Source: a virus
Virus record (IMG/VR): IMGVR_UViG_3300021437_000046
Location: 1 to 40,459 of that record
Direction: 5' to 3' (one strand)
Length of the DNA: 40,459 nucleotides
Position numbers and translations under genes: made by a program. Of this stretch, positions 27,433 through 36,623 are shown piece after piece. Positions within the stretch are counted from its first letter, which is position 1. Each line of letters begins with the position of its first letter. A model generated the notes under the pieces. That model had not been told where the DNA came from and did not search any database. It saw nothing but the letters and a program-made list of their open reading frames with translations.

Positions 27433-29817
27433 TCACTTAGCCGTTAGTACGCAGTACTTATGAGAACTTCCAGTGCCTGCTGTCTTTATGTAGGCACGAA
27501 CATATGTAGCAGGAAACTCAGTAGTAATACTTCCTACTACATTGCTGGAAGCAGGGACTGTAATAGACAGTCCCATATCTGCCCAATCGTTTCCGTCAGG
27601 AGAGCACTGAAGGCCGTAAACTGGCGCTACAGTGGCCCCTGCATTGGAGGAAACAAACAGGGAGAACTTAGTGCAGCAGTCTACAAACCTAGTTGCAGAC
27701 GCCGAGTTAAGGGTATCAGATACGATTGATCTATCAATCGCCTGGTGTACTATATCTACCGGAGCGTCAGAGACCATACCAGATATAACTAGGGTGCATG
27801 TGGCGCCGCTCCCTGCTACAACCCATGCCCACCTACGTCTACCTGCTATAACCAGCGCAGGTGTCTTATAGGTACCGTTAGTCGTTATACGCGGCATTAC
27901 ATAGTAGTCGTGCCACGTAGTTCCATTATCGTACGACTGCTGTAGAGTAATATCAAATGTAGGTGAAGTACCAGATACTCCACTAACGTTTAGCATAAAA
28001 ACCCCCGTGCATCCTGCATCGGCGGCTATAGTTCCAGCATTACTGTTAGAATTAATTACGCCAGTAGACTTATCCAGAACGTTAGTAGGCGCCATCCCTG
28101 CCGTTACTTGGTATCTAGATGTACCTGCCTGGTTAAGCAATAAGGCAACTGCGTACCCACAGATTGTATTTACTGATACAGCTGGTGAATTATTAAAAAT
28201 TACAGGCACGGAGTTCTGGCTACGCGTGTGACCAACGCTAGAGGTTACCTCTACCCCTACTCGTGAGTGGGATATACCTCTAATAAAATGAAGCCTAAAT
28301 TCGGCACAGCCTACGTACATGCCGCCGCAGGTAATCGTGGACCCGGGAATAGGCTGGCCCTGTAGCGGCTCAAGTTCTGTTATAAACGTAGATGTAGAAC
28401 TTGTCGCTACACGGTAGAGTCCCTCGTACTGCGCGAGGTTGGTATTAGTATTATCTACAATACCACAAAGAAGTACAGTCTCGCCAGGGTTAAGCGTACC
28501 CTGGCTAGCGGCGAATGTTACAGCAGTTCTTCCGCTAAGCGGCGCTATCTGCTGTATTGAGGAAGTACCGTAATACGGAATAGCCGACGCATTTATTCTA
28601 TACACACAGCCACCGTAGCTAGTAGCTGTGGCAGAAGCACCGAAAGTAACGGTAATAGTATTAGAGTCTACTACGCTGGTTATGTTTATTGCTGTTACCT
28701 GGTTTGTAAAATTAGTCTGATCCCTAATTCCGTATATTGCTACTAGATCATTTGGACCTAGTCCATGATTAGGCACAGTAAGAGTCGCTACAGTGCTGCC
28801 AGACCTACTCGCTACAGTGATAGGACCCACAGGTACGCTGAGGTTGGGTAGGTTAGTAACCTTAACCCTAGGAACAAACCCGCCAGACGGCGTTGGGATA
28901 TTCTGGTCGCGGCTATACATACTGGAAGGGTTTCCAGTATAATCAGTAAGTGCTACCTGACCTGAAATCCAGTCGCCTTCATGAGCAAATTGTACGGTAG
29001 TTTTAGGCGTAAGCGGGTAAGTATATGAGGCCTGATAGTTTATTATATCATTAGGTACTACAGCGATGTCGAATGAAGATCCTGGATTCCATAAGTGTGA
29101 ATAGGTACTTCCTCCAGCACTAGAGTTGACAAAATCTACGTTACCAATAACATTGTCTCTAAAGAGACACCCTATAGTATCTCTGTACCCAAGATTAGCT
29201 CTCCACTTAGTTATAGTTCCTGTGGTACCATACGTTCCGTTAGAAAAGGTCTGAGTATAAGAAAATACGTTATTAGCTGCGCCTAAACCTATAACGACAG
29301 TGCATACGTTAAGCCTAGGATCAAGTACCCCATTAATTACTATACGATCTCCCACATTAAGCCCGTGAGGAGTATCAGTAGTGATAGTGGCTACATTGCT
29401 AAGGACAGTTATACCGGAACTAAAGGTAATGGAGGGAAGTAGTTTAGCTACAGATGTCCCAGCTACGTAGTCCGCACTGGGGTTTAGTGCTGCCTTTTTA
29501 GTGCTAGAATCTACTCCTACAAGGCCAAACCACATATGGGTCTGTAGTGACCTGCGAGAAGTAGTAATCCCAAAGCCCACCCTAAATGGATGGGTTACAC
29601 AAAGAGAATTAGCTCCTACCATATCAAAACTAGCCGAAGGATCCCTAGGATCAAGAGCTACACGAAGATAACTAGATCCGGCTGCATTTCCCTCAATACC
29701 ATATACTACAGAGCCGCTAGTAACCGGAGCTTCCCAGTTACTAGGATTAAGGGAAGTAAATTCATCCCTATACTCTGTATTTATATCTACGCCGTCTGTC
29801 CTAGGCGATAGTATCAT
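27433..29817 (-). CDS. large beta-rich structural protein (794 aa)
   Basis: ATG 29817 follows TAGGAG. Almost all beta-strand/Ser-Thr-Gly-rich. Three related segments recur: HGLNVGDRIVINGVLD, HGLGPNDLVAIYGIRD and GTLNPGETVLLCGIVD, about 180 and 90 residues apart. The C-terminal 200 residues contain SYDNGTTWHDYYVMPR and CSPDGNDWADMGL, Ig-like patterns common in tail or capsid decoration proteins. A virion surface, fibre or tailspike role is likely. The N-terminal YRDEFTSLNPSNWE resembles jelly-roll/lectin-like starts. Confidence 0.6.
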   Translation of the reverse strand: MILSPRTDGVDINTEYRDEFTSLNPSNWEAPVTSGSVVYGIEGNAAGSSYLRVALDPRDPSASFDMVGANSLCVTHPFRVGFGITTSRRSLQTHMWFGLVGVDSSTKKAALNPSADYVAGTSVAKLLPSITFSSGITVLSNVATITTDTPHGLNVGDRIVINGVLDPRLNVCTVVIGLGAANNVFSYTQTFSNGTYGTTGTITKWRANLGYRDTIGCLFRDNVIGNVDFVNSSAGGSTYSHLWNPGSSFDIAVVPNDIINYQASYTYPLTPKTTVQFAHEGDWISGQVALTDYTGNPSSMYSRDQNIPTPSGGFVPRVKVTNLPNLSVPVGPITVASRSGSTVATLTVPNHGLGPNDLVAIYGIRDQTNFTNQVTAINITSVVDSNTITVTFGASATATSYGGCVYRINASAIPYYGTSSIQQIAPLSGRTAVTFAASQGTLNPGETVLLCGIVDNTNTNLAQYEGLYRVATSSTSTFITELEPLQGQPIPGSTITCGGMYVGCAEFRLHFIRGISHSRVGVEVTSSVGHTRSQNSVPVIFNNSPAVSVNTICGYAVALLLNQAGTSRYQVTAGMAPTNVLDKSTGVINSNSNAGTIAADAGCTGVFMLNVSGVSGTSPTFDITLQQSYDNGTTWHDYYVMPRITTNGTYKTPALVIAGRRRWAWVVAGSGATCTLVISGMVSDAPVDIVHQAIDRSIVSDTLNSASATRFVDCCTKFSLFVSSNAGATVAPVYGLQCSPDGNDWADMGLSITVPASSNVVGSITTEFPATYVRAYIKTAGTGSSHKYCVLTAK

Positions 29818-29825
29818 ACACGCTC

Positions 29826-30218
29826 CTAAGAATAAGTTATACCGTTATGCTTATACCAGTTCTTTCCACCTACTATAGAGGATACTAGGTCCCTAGACTC
29901 GCCTAATATATCCTCCATCCTTTTATCCTCTACTGCCTTCTTTGCCTTTTCCTGCAATTCAAGGTACTGTAGAAGGTCCTTTGGATTCCTCACCATATCA
30001 TTTGCGTATACCCACGCAAGAAGCTTTGGGTTCATGTCCTCTATAGATACGTATCTGACAGGGTAGCTGCTGCCATCCTCTCTGGTATGCATTATTCTAT
30101 AGGGAAACTGAGGAATCTCTCTGGACTCCTCTTGAATAAGTTCTACGCTAAGTGAACTATCATACTCGTGTATTAATTCCGCTACACGGGAGTGGTCGTC
30201 GCTCAGAAAATCATACAT
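29826..30218 (-). CDS. hypothetical protein in head-tail region (130 aa)
   Basis: ATG 30218 follows GAGGTG. Helical and charged, with REDGSSYPVRYVSIEDMNPK and a Lys/Glu helix LQYLELQEKAKKAVEDKRME. It lies after the capsid terminator. By position it could be a head completion or tail assembly chaperone-like protein, but no family was recognised. Confidence 0.6.
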   Translation of the reverse strand: MYDFLSDDHSRVAELIHEYDSSLSVELIQEESREIPQFPYRIMHTREDGSSYPVRYVSIEDMNPKLLAWVYANDMVRNPKDLLQYLELQEKAKKAVEDKRMEDILGESRDLVSSIVGGKNWYKHNGITYS

Positions 30219-30239
30219 AGGAACACCTCGATATTAAAC

Positions 30240-30274
30240 AAAAGGGCGGGACCTTACCTAGGTCCCGCCCTTTT
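30240..30274. terminator. 15-bp terminator after the capsid gene
   Basis: AAAAGGGCGGGACCT and AGGTCCCGCCCTTTT pair perfectly around TACCT. The GC-rich stem flanked by A-run and T-run works in both directions. In the leftward direction it follows the capsid stop, where many phages partly terminate to raise capsid over downstream gene levels. Confidence 0.88.
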
Positions 30275-30276
30275 GC

Positions 30277-30321
30277 TTGCGTCAGCTTTTGTTTGCGTCA
30301 GCTTTTGTTTGCGTCAGCTTT
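30277..30321. repeat. 16-bp tandem repeat at the capsid stop
   Basis: TTGCGTCAGCTTTTGT repeats from 30277, 30293 and (partial) 30309. The third unit contains the capsid stop codon (complement of TCA at 30314-30316). The repeats fill the space between the stop and the terminator. They look like local slippage duplication of the gene end. Confidence 0.85.
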
Positions 30322-31519
30322 CGATTATATCGCCAATAAAGAAGTGGGCGTTACGTCGGTGGGTACCGAGCTCACTGTACTGGTACATAGTAGCGTCGTA
30401 CGCGTCATACCCGGGAACTCGATCCCACGTGCTGTTATCCCTGTTCATAAACTCCCAATCAGCGGCACGATACCACTTAAGTTCCTTCTCGTTAAGGCCG
30501 TAGATAGAGTTAGGAGGGCAGTGAGTATCGGTGACAAGGGGAACATCCCCCTTGTCAGTAGTAAAGGCGAGGCCACTAAATCCGCCCTTGAACTCCTGCA
30601 CGTTAGTGAATCGGCGCTGCTGCACGAGAAGATTAGCGTAGGAACGCCTAACTCCAAGGTTGCAGAACATAACGCTAGGAGTAGACCCACCGCGCTTGCG
30701 AGCTACGTCACAGGCAGTAGTCATAAGTCCCTCAGAAAGAGCCCTAGCAGTGCCGCTGTTGGTGAACAGATTGCTGGTCCATACCGGGTCGGTGAGGTTA
30801 TACAGAGTACCAATAGAGCTTACAATAGCCCCAAGCCCGGTCCACTCACGCTGAACTGAGAGGTCAGCCTTTCCTACAGAACCGGTACGCACAATGATAT
30901 CAGTACTAACAACAGTTACGTTAGCCCCAGATATAGTTACCTGGGTGTCAGTAATGGTAGTAATAGTACGACCAGTGGCCTTCTGAGTTACACCTGTAGC
31001 GTCGTAAATATCCACTACACAGCCAATCTGGCTATCAAGCCAGAGAGTATGCGCTACAGTGAAGGTAGTACCAGTGGTTCCAGCAGTGATAGCAGCAAGG
31101 GTACCAGTTCCGTTGCCATATACCTGACGGTTAAGGTCTACGGCCAGATCAGTCTTAAGGGAAGTAGTCTCGTCCTCAAGAGTAGACGCGAAGGCCTGAG
31201 TATTGGTCTTAGCCAGCTCGAATACCTGGCCAGTAAGTCGCATAGTACCGTACAGGTGCCTAAGACCTACTCGTGCAGTCTTCCTACCCTGGTTACCGGC
31301 AGCAGGAAGCGCTTCCATCTCAAGACGGGCGCCTATTCCCTGGTTGCGCGAGGTCTTAACAGGGAAGGTTACGTACCTACCACCTACCTCGGAGGTTACT
31401 CCCTCCGAGGTCTTCTGAACCCTAGTAAGCGTAGTTACTTCAGCGTTAAGCTGCTCCCGCATAGTAGGCTCATATATCTCCTTGAGTATAGTTGCCACGG
31501 AGCTCATAGTAGCTGCCAT
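30314..31519 (-). CDS. major capsid protein (HK97 fold)
   Basis: 401 residues from ATG 31519 with AAGGAG upstream. Features of podoviral HK97-fold capsids include ATILKEIYEPTMREQLNAEV at the start, a spine-helix region (LEDETTSLKTDLAVDLNRQVYGNG) and an Ig-like or I-domain insertion (about residues 140-210). ARKRGGSTPSVMFCNLGVRR and EKELKWYRAADWEFMNRDNS complete it. It is preceded by scaffold and portal genes and followed by a terminator. Base composition is more GC- and codon-optimised than neighbours, fitting high expression. Confidence 0.88.
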   Translation of the reverse strand: MAATMSSVATILKEIYEPTMREQLNAEVTTLTRVQKTSEGVTSEVGGRYVTFPVKTSRNQGIGARLEMEALPAAGNQGRKTARVGLRHLYGTMRLTGQVFELAKTNTQAFASTLEDETTSLKTDLAVDLNRQVYGNGTGTLAAITAGTTGTTFTVAHTLWLDSQIGCVVDIYDATGVTQKATGRTITTITDTQVTISGANVTVVSTDIIVRTGSVGKADLSVQREWTGLGAIVSSIGTLYNLTDPVWTSNLFTNSGTARALSEGLMTTACDVARKRGGSTPSVMFCNLGVRRSYANLLVQQRRFTNVQEFKGGFSGLAFTTDKGDVPLVTDTHCPPNSIYGLNEKELKWYRAADWEFMNRDNSTWDRVPGYDAYDATMYQYSELGTHRRNAHFFIGDIIES

Positions 31520-31523
31520 TATA

Positions 31524-32291
31524 TTACTCCTTAAGTTGCTGTGTAATAAGCTGCGCAACAAACGACCTACGCTCATCCGGACTCATCTTTGAGGGATCAA
31601 ACGTAGTCGATGCCACAGACGAATTAGGCTTGAATACAGGAGGAGCCCCGGCATTCGCTACAGGGGCCCTGTACTTGCCAACAAGGTTCTCGAATGCCGC
31701 TACAGCCGATGCCATGGCCTTATCATTATCGCCAATCTGCTGAGCTGTAGCGGAAGCCCTAGTCAGGATAAACTCCCAATCAGGGGTTATACCCTTAGCC
31801 TCAAGCTCAGCGCTGTATTTAGCCTGCTGAGTCTTGAGCCATACATCAGCCTCCTGCGCTACACGTGCTTCTTCCCTAGCGAGAAGCTGCTGCTGCTGCT
31901 CTTGAAGCTGGCGTACTACTGGATTGCTAGCTATACTGGTATCAAATTCCTCATCTACAGGATTATCCTCAACTGTAGAGTTGAAATTATAGTGCTCTGC
32001 GAGCTGGTCGTACAGGGCCTTAGGGTCTGCATTAAGCGCCCTAAAGATATTAAGTCCTGCTTCTATCTCGTTAGCAGGTGTGCCTACGAACTGCTCGTAG
32101 GGCTTATACTTCTCAAACTGGCTCTGTACTCCAGAATCCCACTTAGTAAGATGCGGAGTAACTACATCATGTAGCGCAGATGGTATAGAACTAAGAAGTT
32201 CTCCCCATGCGGGATTACCTGAGTTTGCTACAGGGGTTCCCTCAGCCGCTACAGGGGTTCCCTCAGCCGCTACAGTGCCTTCGTCTTCCAT
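31524..32291 (-). CDS. scaffolding protein
   Basis: 255 residues, acidic, helical and Gln-rich (VVRQLQEQQQQLLAREEARV), with a disordered end and a C-terminal PSKMSPDERRSFVAQLITQQ helix that could bind capsid. Location between portal and capsid is typical. The N-terminus has an in-frame tandem repeat TPVAAEG-TPVAAEG-TPVA encoded by three motif copies or near-copies in 21-bp steps (about 32224-32277). Confidence 0.82.
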   Translation of the reverse strand: MEDEGTVAAEGTPVAAEGTPVANSGNPAWGELLSSIPSALHDVVTPHLTKWDSGVQSQFEKYKPYEQFVGTPANEIEAGLNIFRALNADPKALYDQLAEHYNFNSTVEDNPVDEEFDTSIASNPVVRQLQEQQQQLLAREEARVAQEADVWLKTQQAKYSAELEAKGITPDWEFILTRASATAQQIGDNDKAMASAVAAFENLVGKYRAPVANAGAPPVFKPNSSVASTTFDPSKMSPDERRSFVAQLITQQLKE

Positions 32292-32338
32292 GATAACTCC
32301 TTGCGCTGTTCCGTATAAGGTCCTGGCGCGCTAGTAAA

Positions 32339-32593
32339 TCAGATTGTGTTCGATTCCCTGTTAAGTCTAAGCGCATAAGTCTTGTCATTCTTGTTCAAGG
32401 TACGCAGATAGGCCTGAGTATACGTGCCCGCGTCAAGTGCCTGAAGTCTGGTGTCCAGGTCATTCATATTGCCGTAACTATCGTCCTCTACTAGCGTAGT
32501 AGTAATCCTACCGCCCTGCCTAGTAGTGTTAGCGCACTGGGCATCAACAAACCCGTGATTAGCAGTAATGTCAAGCTGAAGGCTGTTCGCCAC
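32339..32593 (-). CDS. small protein between portal and scaffold (84 aa)
   Basis: GTG 32593 follows GGAGG at good spacing; ATG 32608 in frame lacks one. The product starts MANSLQLDITANHGFVDAQC and continues with RITTTLVEDDSYGNMNDLDT. It overlaps the portal end by 23 bp. Possibly a head accessory or decoration protein. No family was recognised. Confidence 0.6.
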   Translation of the reverse strand: MANSLQLDITANHGFVDAQCANTTRQGGRITTTLVEDDSYGNMNDLDTRLQALDAGTYTQAYLRTLNKNDKTYALRLNRESNTI

Positions 32594-34610
32594 TTGGTAT
32601 ACCTCCATTCGGGTCTTGATTAGTCGCTACAGGGGTACCCTGAGCCATACTAGCCTGCTGCATAGCTTGATTAGCGGCAGCAACATGCATATTTACATGC
32701 GACTCAAATTCAATCTTTACAGCGTCAGGAAGTAGTTCGAACTGCTGAGTCTTCCTAAAAGTATTATGTACTTCTATATGTATGGCGTGATTATCCCAGG
32801 AATTTACTGGAAGAAGTGACTCCATGGGCGTAGGCTGCGGGGAATTTATCCCGTCTACACTAGCCTGGGGCGTAGATTGAAGTAGCTGCGCCTGTGCCTC
32901 TTGGAACTGCTGTATAAGCGCAGGATCTACCTTCTTGAGCTTTATATTCTCGCGCTGGGCCTGAGACTCATCTATCCTGAGTCTTTCCCACAGCCGCTGA
33001 GTACCTCCCATATCAAGCATCTTAAGACCATCCTGAGGACTAATGAATCCCATCTTCATCATGTCCATAAGAAGCGCTTGCCTCGCGGCCTTAGATACTG
33101 GGAGAGCACTACCGCCCTCCATTACTACATCGGTATTATTCTTTATATCGCTTCCCTTGAGAAGCATAACATCAAACCCGGCATCCGCGCCAGTGGTCCT
33201 GACCGTTCGCTCCTGATCCCAGTACTGAACAACTAAGTTAAGGGTCTGGTAGGCAATGTTTTCCCAGGCCTCTTCTACTGATGCGTATGTAGTACTAAGT
33301 ATACCGTCGTCTTTTTCCTGCAAGAAGGAGATAGCTGTAGCAGCAGTAACTCCAGTAGGAGCAGAACCTGTACTTACCTGGTGCTGCCCAGACAGGTCTT
33401 CTATATCCGATAGTATTCTATCCTGCTCCTGTATAACATAACCAGGAAGAGGAGTAAGAGCTACCTGAGTAGGGGGAGCCATCCCTGGAGTATACTGTAT
33501 TACCTGCCCGGGTTCCGTAGTCATCCTGCTTACATCTACAGAACCGGCTTGTGCAACCCACTGAGGTTTAGCCATTCTATTTCTGGCCTCAGTTATCTGA
33601 GACCGTACTCTATTATATTCCTGCTGTAGCGGGCGTACATCAGTAATAGAGGATTCGGTATAGAATACGCCAGTAGGTATATGCTCTATCTTAGTAAATG
33701 GGTACTGCCCATGGCTGTAAGGAATACCCTTATCGCTACAGTACACTACTCTATCGCCTATTACATGTACCAGACCCCCGTTGGGCAAGTACTTGCAGCC
33801 GTTGGGCTTAACCCACATCTCATAGCACATTACCGAATCAGGTTCGGCATTATTACCATTTAGATCCAGTACTATATCACTGAGAAGTTCATTACTGCTA
33901 CACACCTTGGATTCCATGCCCTTAAGCATTTCACCGTACTGCATACGAGCAGCTGCAAGAGTCATAGTGTGTACAGAAAGAACATAAGGCTGTTCCTGTA
34001 TATCTGTAATCCTAAGAAGAGGCACAAATAAGTGGTAAGGGGTTACAGCTGCAAACTTAACGTCACCAAGAGGTATACCTGGTCCTAGTGGGTTAGCAGG
34101 ATCAGGCGCTACAGGCCCCGCTGTCTTATCCCACCATGTTTTAATAAATCCAGTGCCACACACTACTGTCCAGAAAGCGGCTTCACGAAAAGCTCTAGGA
34201 GCTTTACTATTCCTAGATACACTTTCCCATATCTGTTCCGCAGCAAACGCCGCAGCCATATCTTCATCTTCAGACGTAGCAGGTATAACTGAGGCCGATG
34301 GCTTCTGCTGCGTAAGTCTAGCAAGTTCGGTTCTAATCATAGGTCGTATACGGTTAACAGTAAGTCGTACTCTATGCTTAGGCGCCTTAGGTACCATAAG
34401 TCTACCGCCCTGGGCGGTAGTAAACTCAAGGTACTGTTTCCCTGCAAAAAAGCTTATACTTATATCCCATTTAAGCTGCGTTTTATTTCTGGCAGCCTTC
34501 ATTTCCTTGTGAGCGTTAGTAATCCAGGATACAAGCTCACCATTTCGTTTTACTTCAGATAATAGCGAAGCCGGATCCGGTGTTACCGAGGTATTGCTCG
34601 AAGTCTCCAT
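32571..34610 (-). CDS. portal protein
   Basis: 679 residues, the length of P22-type portals. Recognised features include HRVRLTVNRIRPMIRTELAR, PRAFREAAFWTVVCGTGFIK-TWW, GQYPFTKIEHIPTGVFY, RPLQQEYNRVRSQITEARNR, DIEDLSGQHQVSTG and a long Gln/Ala-rich C-terminal barrel-like tail. It forms the dodecameric DNA entry ring. GGAGG precedes the ATG at 13 bases, with a minimal ATGTAA start-stop between them. Order terminase-portal-scaffold-capsid is canonical. Confidence 0.9.
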   Translation of the reverse strand: METSSNTSVTPDPASLLSEVKRNGELVSWITNAHKEMKAARNKTQLKWDISISFFAGKQYLEFTTAQGGRLMVPKAPKHRVRLTVNRIRPMIRTELARLTQQKPSASVIPATSEDEDMAAAFAAEQIWESVSRNSKAPRAFREAAFWTVVCGTGFIKTWWDKTAGPVAPDPANPLGPGIPLGDVKFAAVTPYHLFVPLLRITDIQEQPYVLSVHTMTLAAARMQYGEMLKGMESKVCSSNELLSDIVLDLNGNNAEPDSVMCYEMWVKPNGCKYLPNGGLVHVIGDRVVYCSDKGIPYSHGQYPFTKIEHIPTGVFYTESSITDVRPLQQEYNRVRSQITEARNRMAKPQWVAQAGSVDVSRMTTEPGQVIQYTPGMAPPTQVALTPLPGYVIQEQDRILSDIEDLSGQHQVSTGSAPTGVTAATAISFLQEKDDGILSTTYASVEEAWENIAYQTLNLVVQYWDQERTVRTTGADAGFDVMLLKGSDIKNNTDVVMEGGSALPVSKAARQALLMDMMKMGFISPQDGLKMLDMGGTQRLWERLRIDESQAQRENIKLKKVDPALIQQFQEAQAQLLQSTPQASVDGINSPQPTPMESLLPVNSWDNHAIHIEVHNTFRKTQQFELLPDAVKIEFESHVNMHVAAANQAMQQASMAQGTPVATNQDPNGGIPSGEQPSA

Positions 34611-34746
34611 CGCTTACATCGTCCCTCCTATTAATCCTATCCGCCTCAGCCTCATCCGAGGGATCAAATTCTATACTAGAAGGGCAAACTAACTCCTGGT
34701 TCAGGCTTAATGCCTGAAACTCTAGCGGCCCCTTCGCTGCTAACAT
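34555..34746 (-). CDS. possible small acidic protein overlapping portal start
   Basis: The frame from ATG 34746 encodes 63 residues, with an acidic C-terminus (SSIEFDPSDEAEADRINRRD, DDVSDGDFEQYLG). It overlaps the zinc-ribbon gene by 71 bp and the portal gene by 56 bp. A weak GAAGGA site lies upstream. Natural composition in the gap (34611-34675) supports it. The start is uncertain. Confidence 0.4.
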   Translation of the reverse strand: MLAAKGPLEFQALSLNQELVCPSSIEFDPSDEAEADRINRRDDVSDGDFEQYLGNTGSGFAII

Positions 34747-35110
34747 TGTTACTGTATCCTTCAACAGTGCTACTTCCTGCTGCCTTGTCTTCAGCACTAT
34801 TGTATGATTTTCTAATAGTTGGCTGATAAGAAAGTAGCATGTTATGCAAATCATCAAGCATACTAGCGGTACCACTAGCAATAACACCGGCAACCTTTCC
34901 CTTAAGGTCAGCTATATCATGAATTTCACGGGGCTTATCTATAACTCCCGCTACAGTAGCCATATCGCTAAGGCACGGCAGGCAGAAAGTAAGGGCACCA
35001 TAGTAATCGAAGGATAAGGTAACGTCCAGTTGCGGGGTATTATGCGTCCCACAAACTCCACAGGCAGCTGGGGATGCCACAAGATTATCTGCAAGTATAA
35101 ACCTGCTCAT
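34676..35110 (-). CDS. zinc-ribbon protein between terminase and portal
   Basis: 144 residues with GAGGGGGGC upstream. CGVCGTHNT and CLPCLSD form a four-Cys zinc ribbon in the first 50 residues; the rest is helical, then Ser/Gly-rich. It sits 22 bp after the terminase stop. Small zinc-ribbon proteins occur at this place in some actinophages. The role is unknown, perhaps in packaging. Confidence 0.6.
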   Translation of the reverse strand: MSRFILADNLVASPAACGVCGTHNTPQLDVTLSFDYYGALTFCLPCLSDMATVAGVIDKPREIHDIADLKGKVAGVIASGTASMLDDLHNMLLSYQPTIRKSYNSAEDKAAGSSTVEGYSNNVSSEGAARVSGIKPEPGVSLPF

Positions 35111-35132
35111 CAGTTGCCCCCCTCTTCCGAGG

Positions 35133-36623
35133 CTATTCCCACTCTAGAGAACATAGTGTATCTACTCCTTCCGTAAATGCCCAGCTAGTTCTTGCTAAAT
35201 TAGTATCGTACCGCTTACCGCTAGTATCAATTTCCGCTACAGGTGGCTCTACCTCCGGGCCCTGTAGCGAAGGCATGAAGCTGAAAAAGTATCTAGCGGA
35301 ATCGCAAGCGTGGTCGTCCTTCTTGTGTATCTGTTCCTGCGGATTTCTATCTAACTGCGCAGCCTTAGTGGCAGCCGTCTTCCACCTAAGTCTAGGTATT
35401 TCCCAGATAAGGTTAGTGCAGTTATCCGCTATAATCCAATAGGGTTTATTAGTGTTAGGGTTAATTCCAAGGTACTGTTGAACCTTCAGTACTCCAGTCA
35501 TTACATCATTATTACCCGAGGATAAGCCTATACCGTTTATAGCGTATTCAGTCTGAATACTAGTCCCAGTAACTCCCTGCCGCTGCGCTGTAGCGGGATC
35601 AGCTATCCTAATAAGTGGCTTTGGTATCTTAAGCTCTTTTTCTACTCTTTTAACTTCTTTACAGTGCTCCGCTACAGTCATCTCCGCTTTGGAGTGCTCA
35701 TAGAAGGTAATAATGGTTCCGTCAGCCATAACGCTATGCCAAAGCCATGATGTCATGGCGTTATAGCCATGATCCATACTAGTATAAATAGTTCCCTTAA
35801 GCGCCTCTTCCAGTACTTCCTTAGTAAATGGTATAGTATGAGTATCTCTTTTCCAGTTCTTATATACTAGTCCGCCCATTTCAATGAAAGCTCCACACTC
35901 TCGTGCTTTTCTTTCATCAGGGTCAAGGCTATCTAGGTATCTCGCTACAGCTTCAGGGTTGAGGTAGGGATTCTCATGTATATCTACCTGGGTTACCGCG
36001 TCAGTTCCTTCACCAGGTTTATAAATAGCATCATGAATCCAGCTCATGCCATGAATAGGGGTAAGGGTAAGCCAGGCATCACCATTAGTGTCGATAAGTC
36101 GAGCCATGCACTCGTCATAAATAGTCTTAGGTGGCTCTTCATCAAACATAACGAAATGCCTACTAGTTCCAGCAAACGCGTCCAACCGCTGCTCGTAGCT
36201 CATAAATTCTAAAGTGGAGCCGTTCTTAAAAGTTAGAACTTTATCGTCACTATGATAGGCCCGTTCCCAACTCCCACCCTTTAACTCACTAGGGGGAACC
36301 CACTGCTTAAACTGAGGTATTAGTATCTGTTTAATTCCCTTATTATAGTCAACGCATACCGCTCTACCCCTAACTGGCGCTACAGGGGTACTCTTGTACG
36401 GGTGAGTTCCAGTCAGGTACCATATAGCCTCTACAACTCCCCCCACAGTCTTGCCACTTCGGTTACCACCAATATACAGTCTTGTCTTACTAGTACTTCT
36501 ATGAAAAGTCTCCTGCTTAGGGTGAGGTTTATAGGCGAGAACATTAGGTTCCCTGGCCTGTTGCCTAAGCTTCTCCGCCAGGTATCCCCAAGCTTCTATA
36601 TTGGTTACCGCACTACTGGCCAC
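35133..36623 (-). CDS. terL: terminase large subunit
   Basis: 496 residues. ATPase: Walker A GGNRSGKT (52-59), Walker B HFVMFDEE (156-163) and the coupling motif LTPIHG. Nuclease (RNase-H fold): SMDHGYNAM, IADPA and KKDDHACDSARYFF. It drives DNA packaging and cuts concatemers. It starts within the end of the Acb2-like gene (11-bp overlap). Motif copies encode PVAPV, DPATAQ and EPPVAE. Confidence 0.95.
   Translation of the reverse strand: MASSAVTNIEAWGYLAEKLRQQAREPNVLAYKPHPKQETFHRSTSKTRLYIGGNRSGKTVGGVVEAIWYLTGTHPYKSTPVAPVRGRAVCVDYNKGIKQILIPQFKQWVPPSELKGGSWERAYHSDDKVLTFKNGSTLEFMSYEQRLDAFAGTSRHFVMFDEEPPKTIYDECMARLIDTNGDAWLTLTPIHGMSWIHDAIYKPGEGTDAVTQVDIHENPYLNPEAVARYLDSLDPDERKARECGAFIEMGGLVYKNWKRDTHTIPFTKEVLEEALKGTIYTSMDHGYNAMTSWLWHSVMADGTIITFYEHSKAEMTVAEHCKEVKRVEKELKIPKPLIRIADPATAQRQGVTGTSIQTEYAINGIGLSSGNNDVMTGVLKVQQYLGINPNTNKPYWIIADNCTNLIWEIPRLRWKTAATKAAQLDRNPQEQIHKKDDHACDSARYFFSFMPSLQGPEVEPPVAEIDTSGKRYDTNLARTSWAFTEGVDTLCSLEWE

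Noticed and set aside
30293-30859. 188-codon + strand frame across the capsid gene
   Set aside because: Antisense shadow of the capsid protein, which has strong family and context support.
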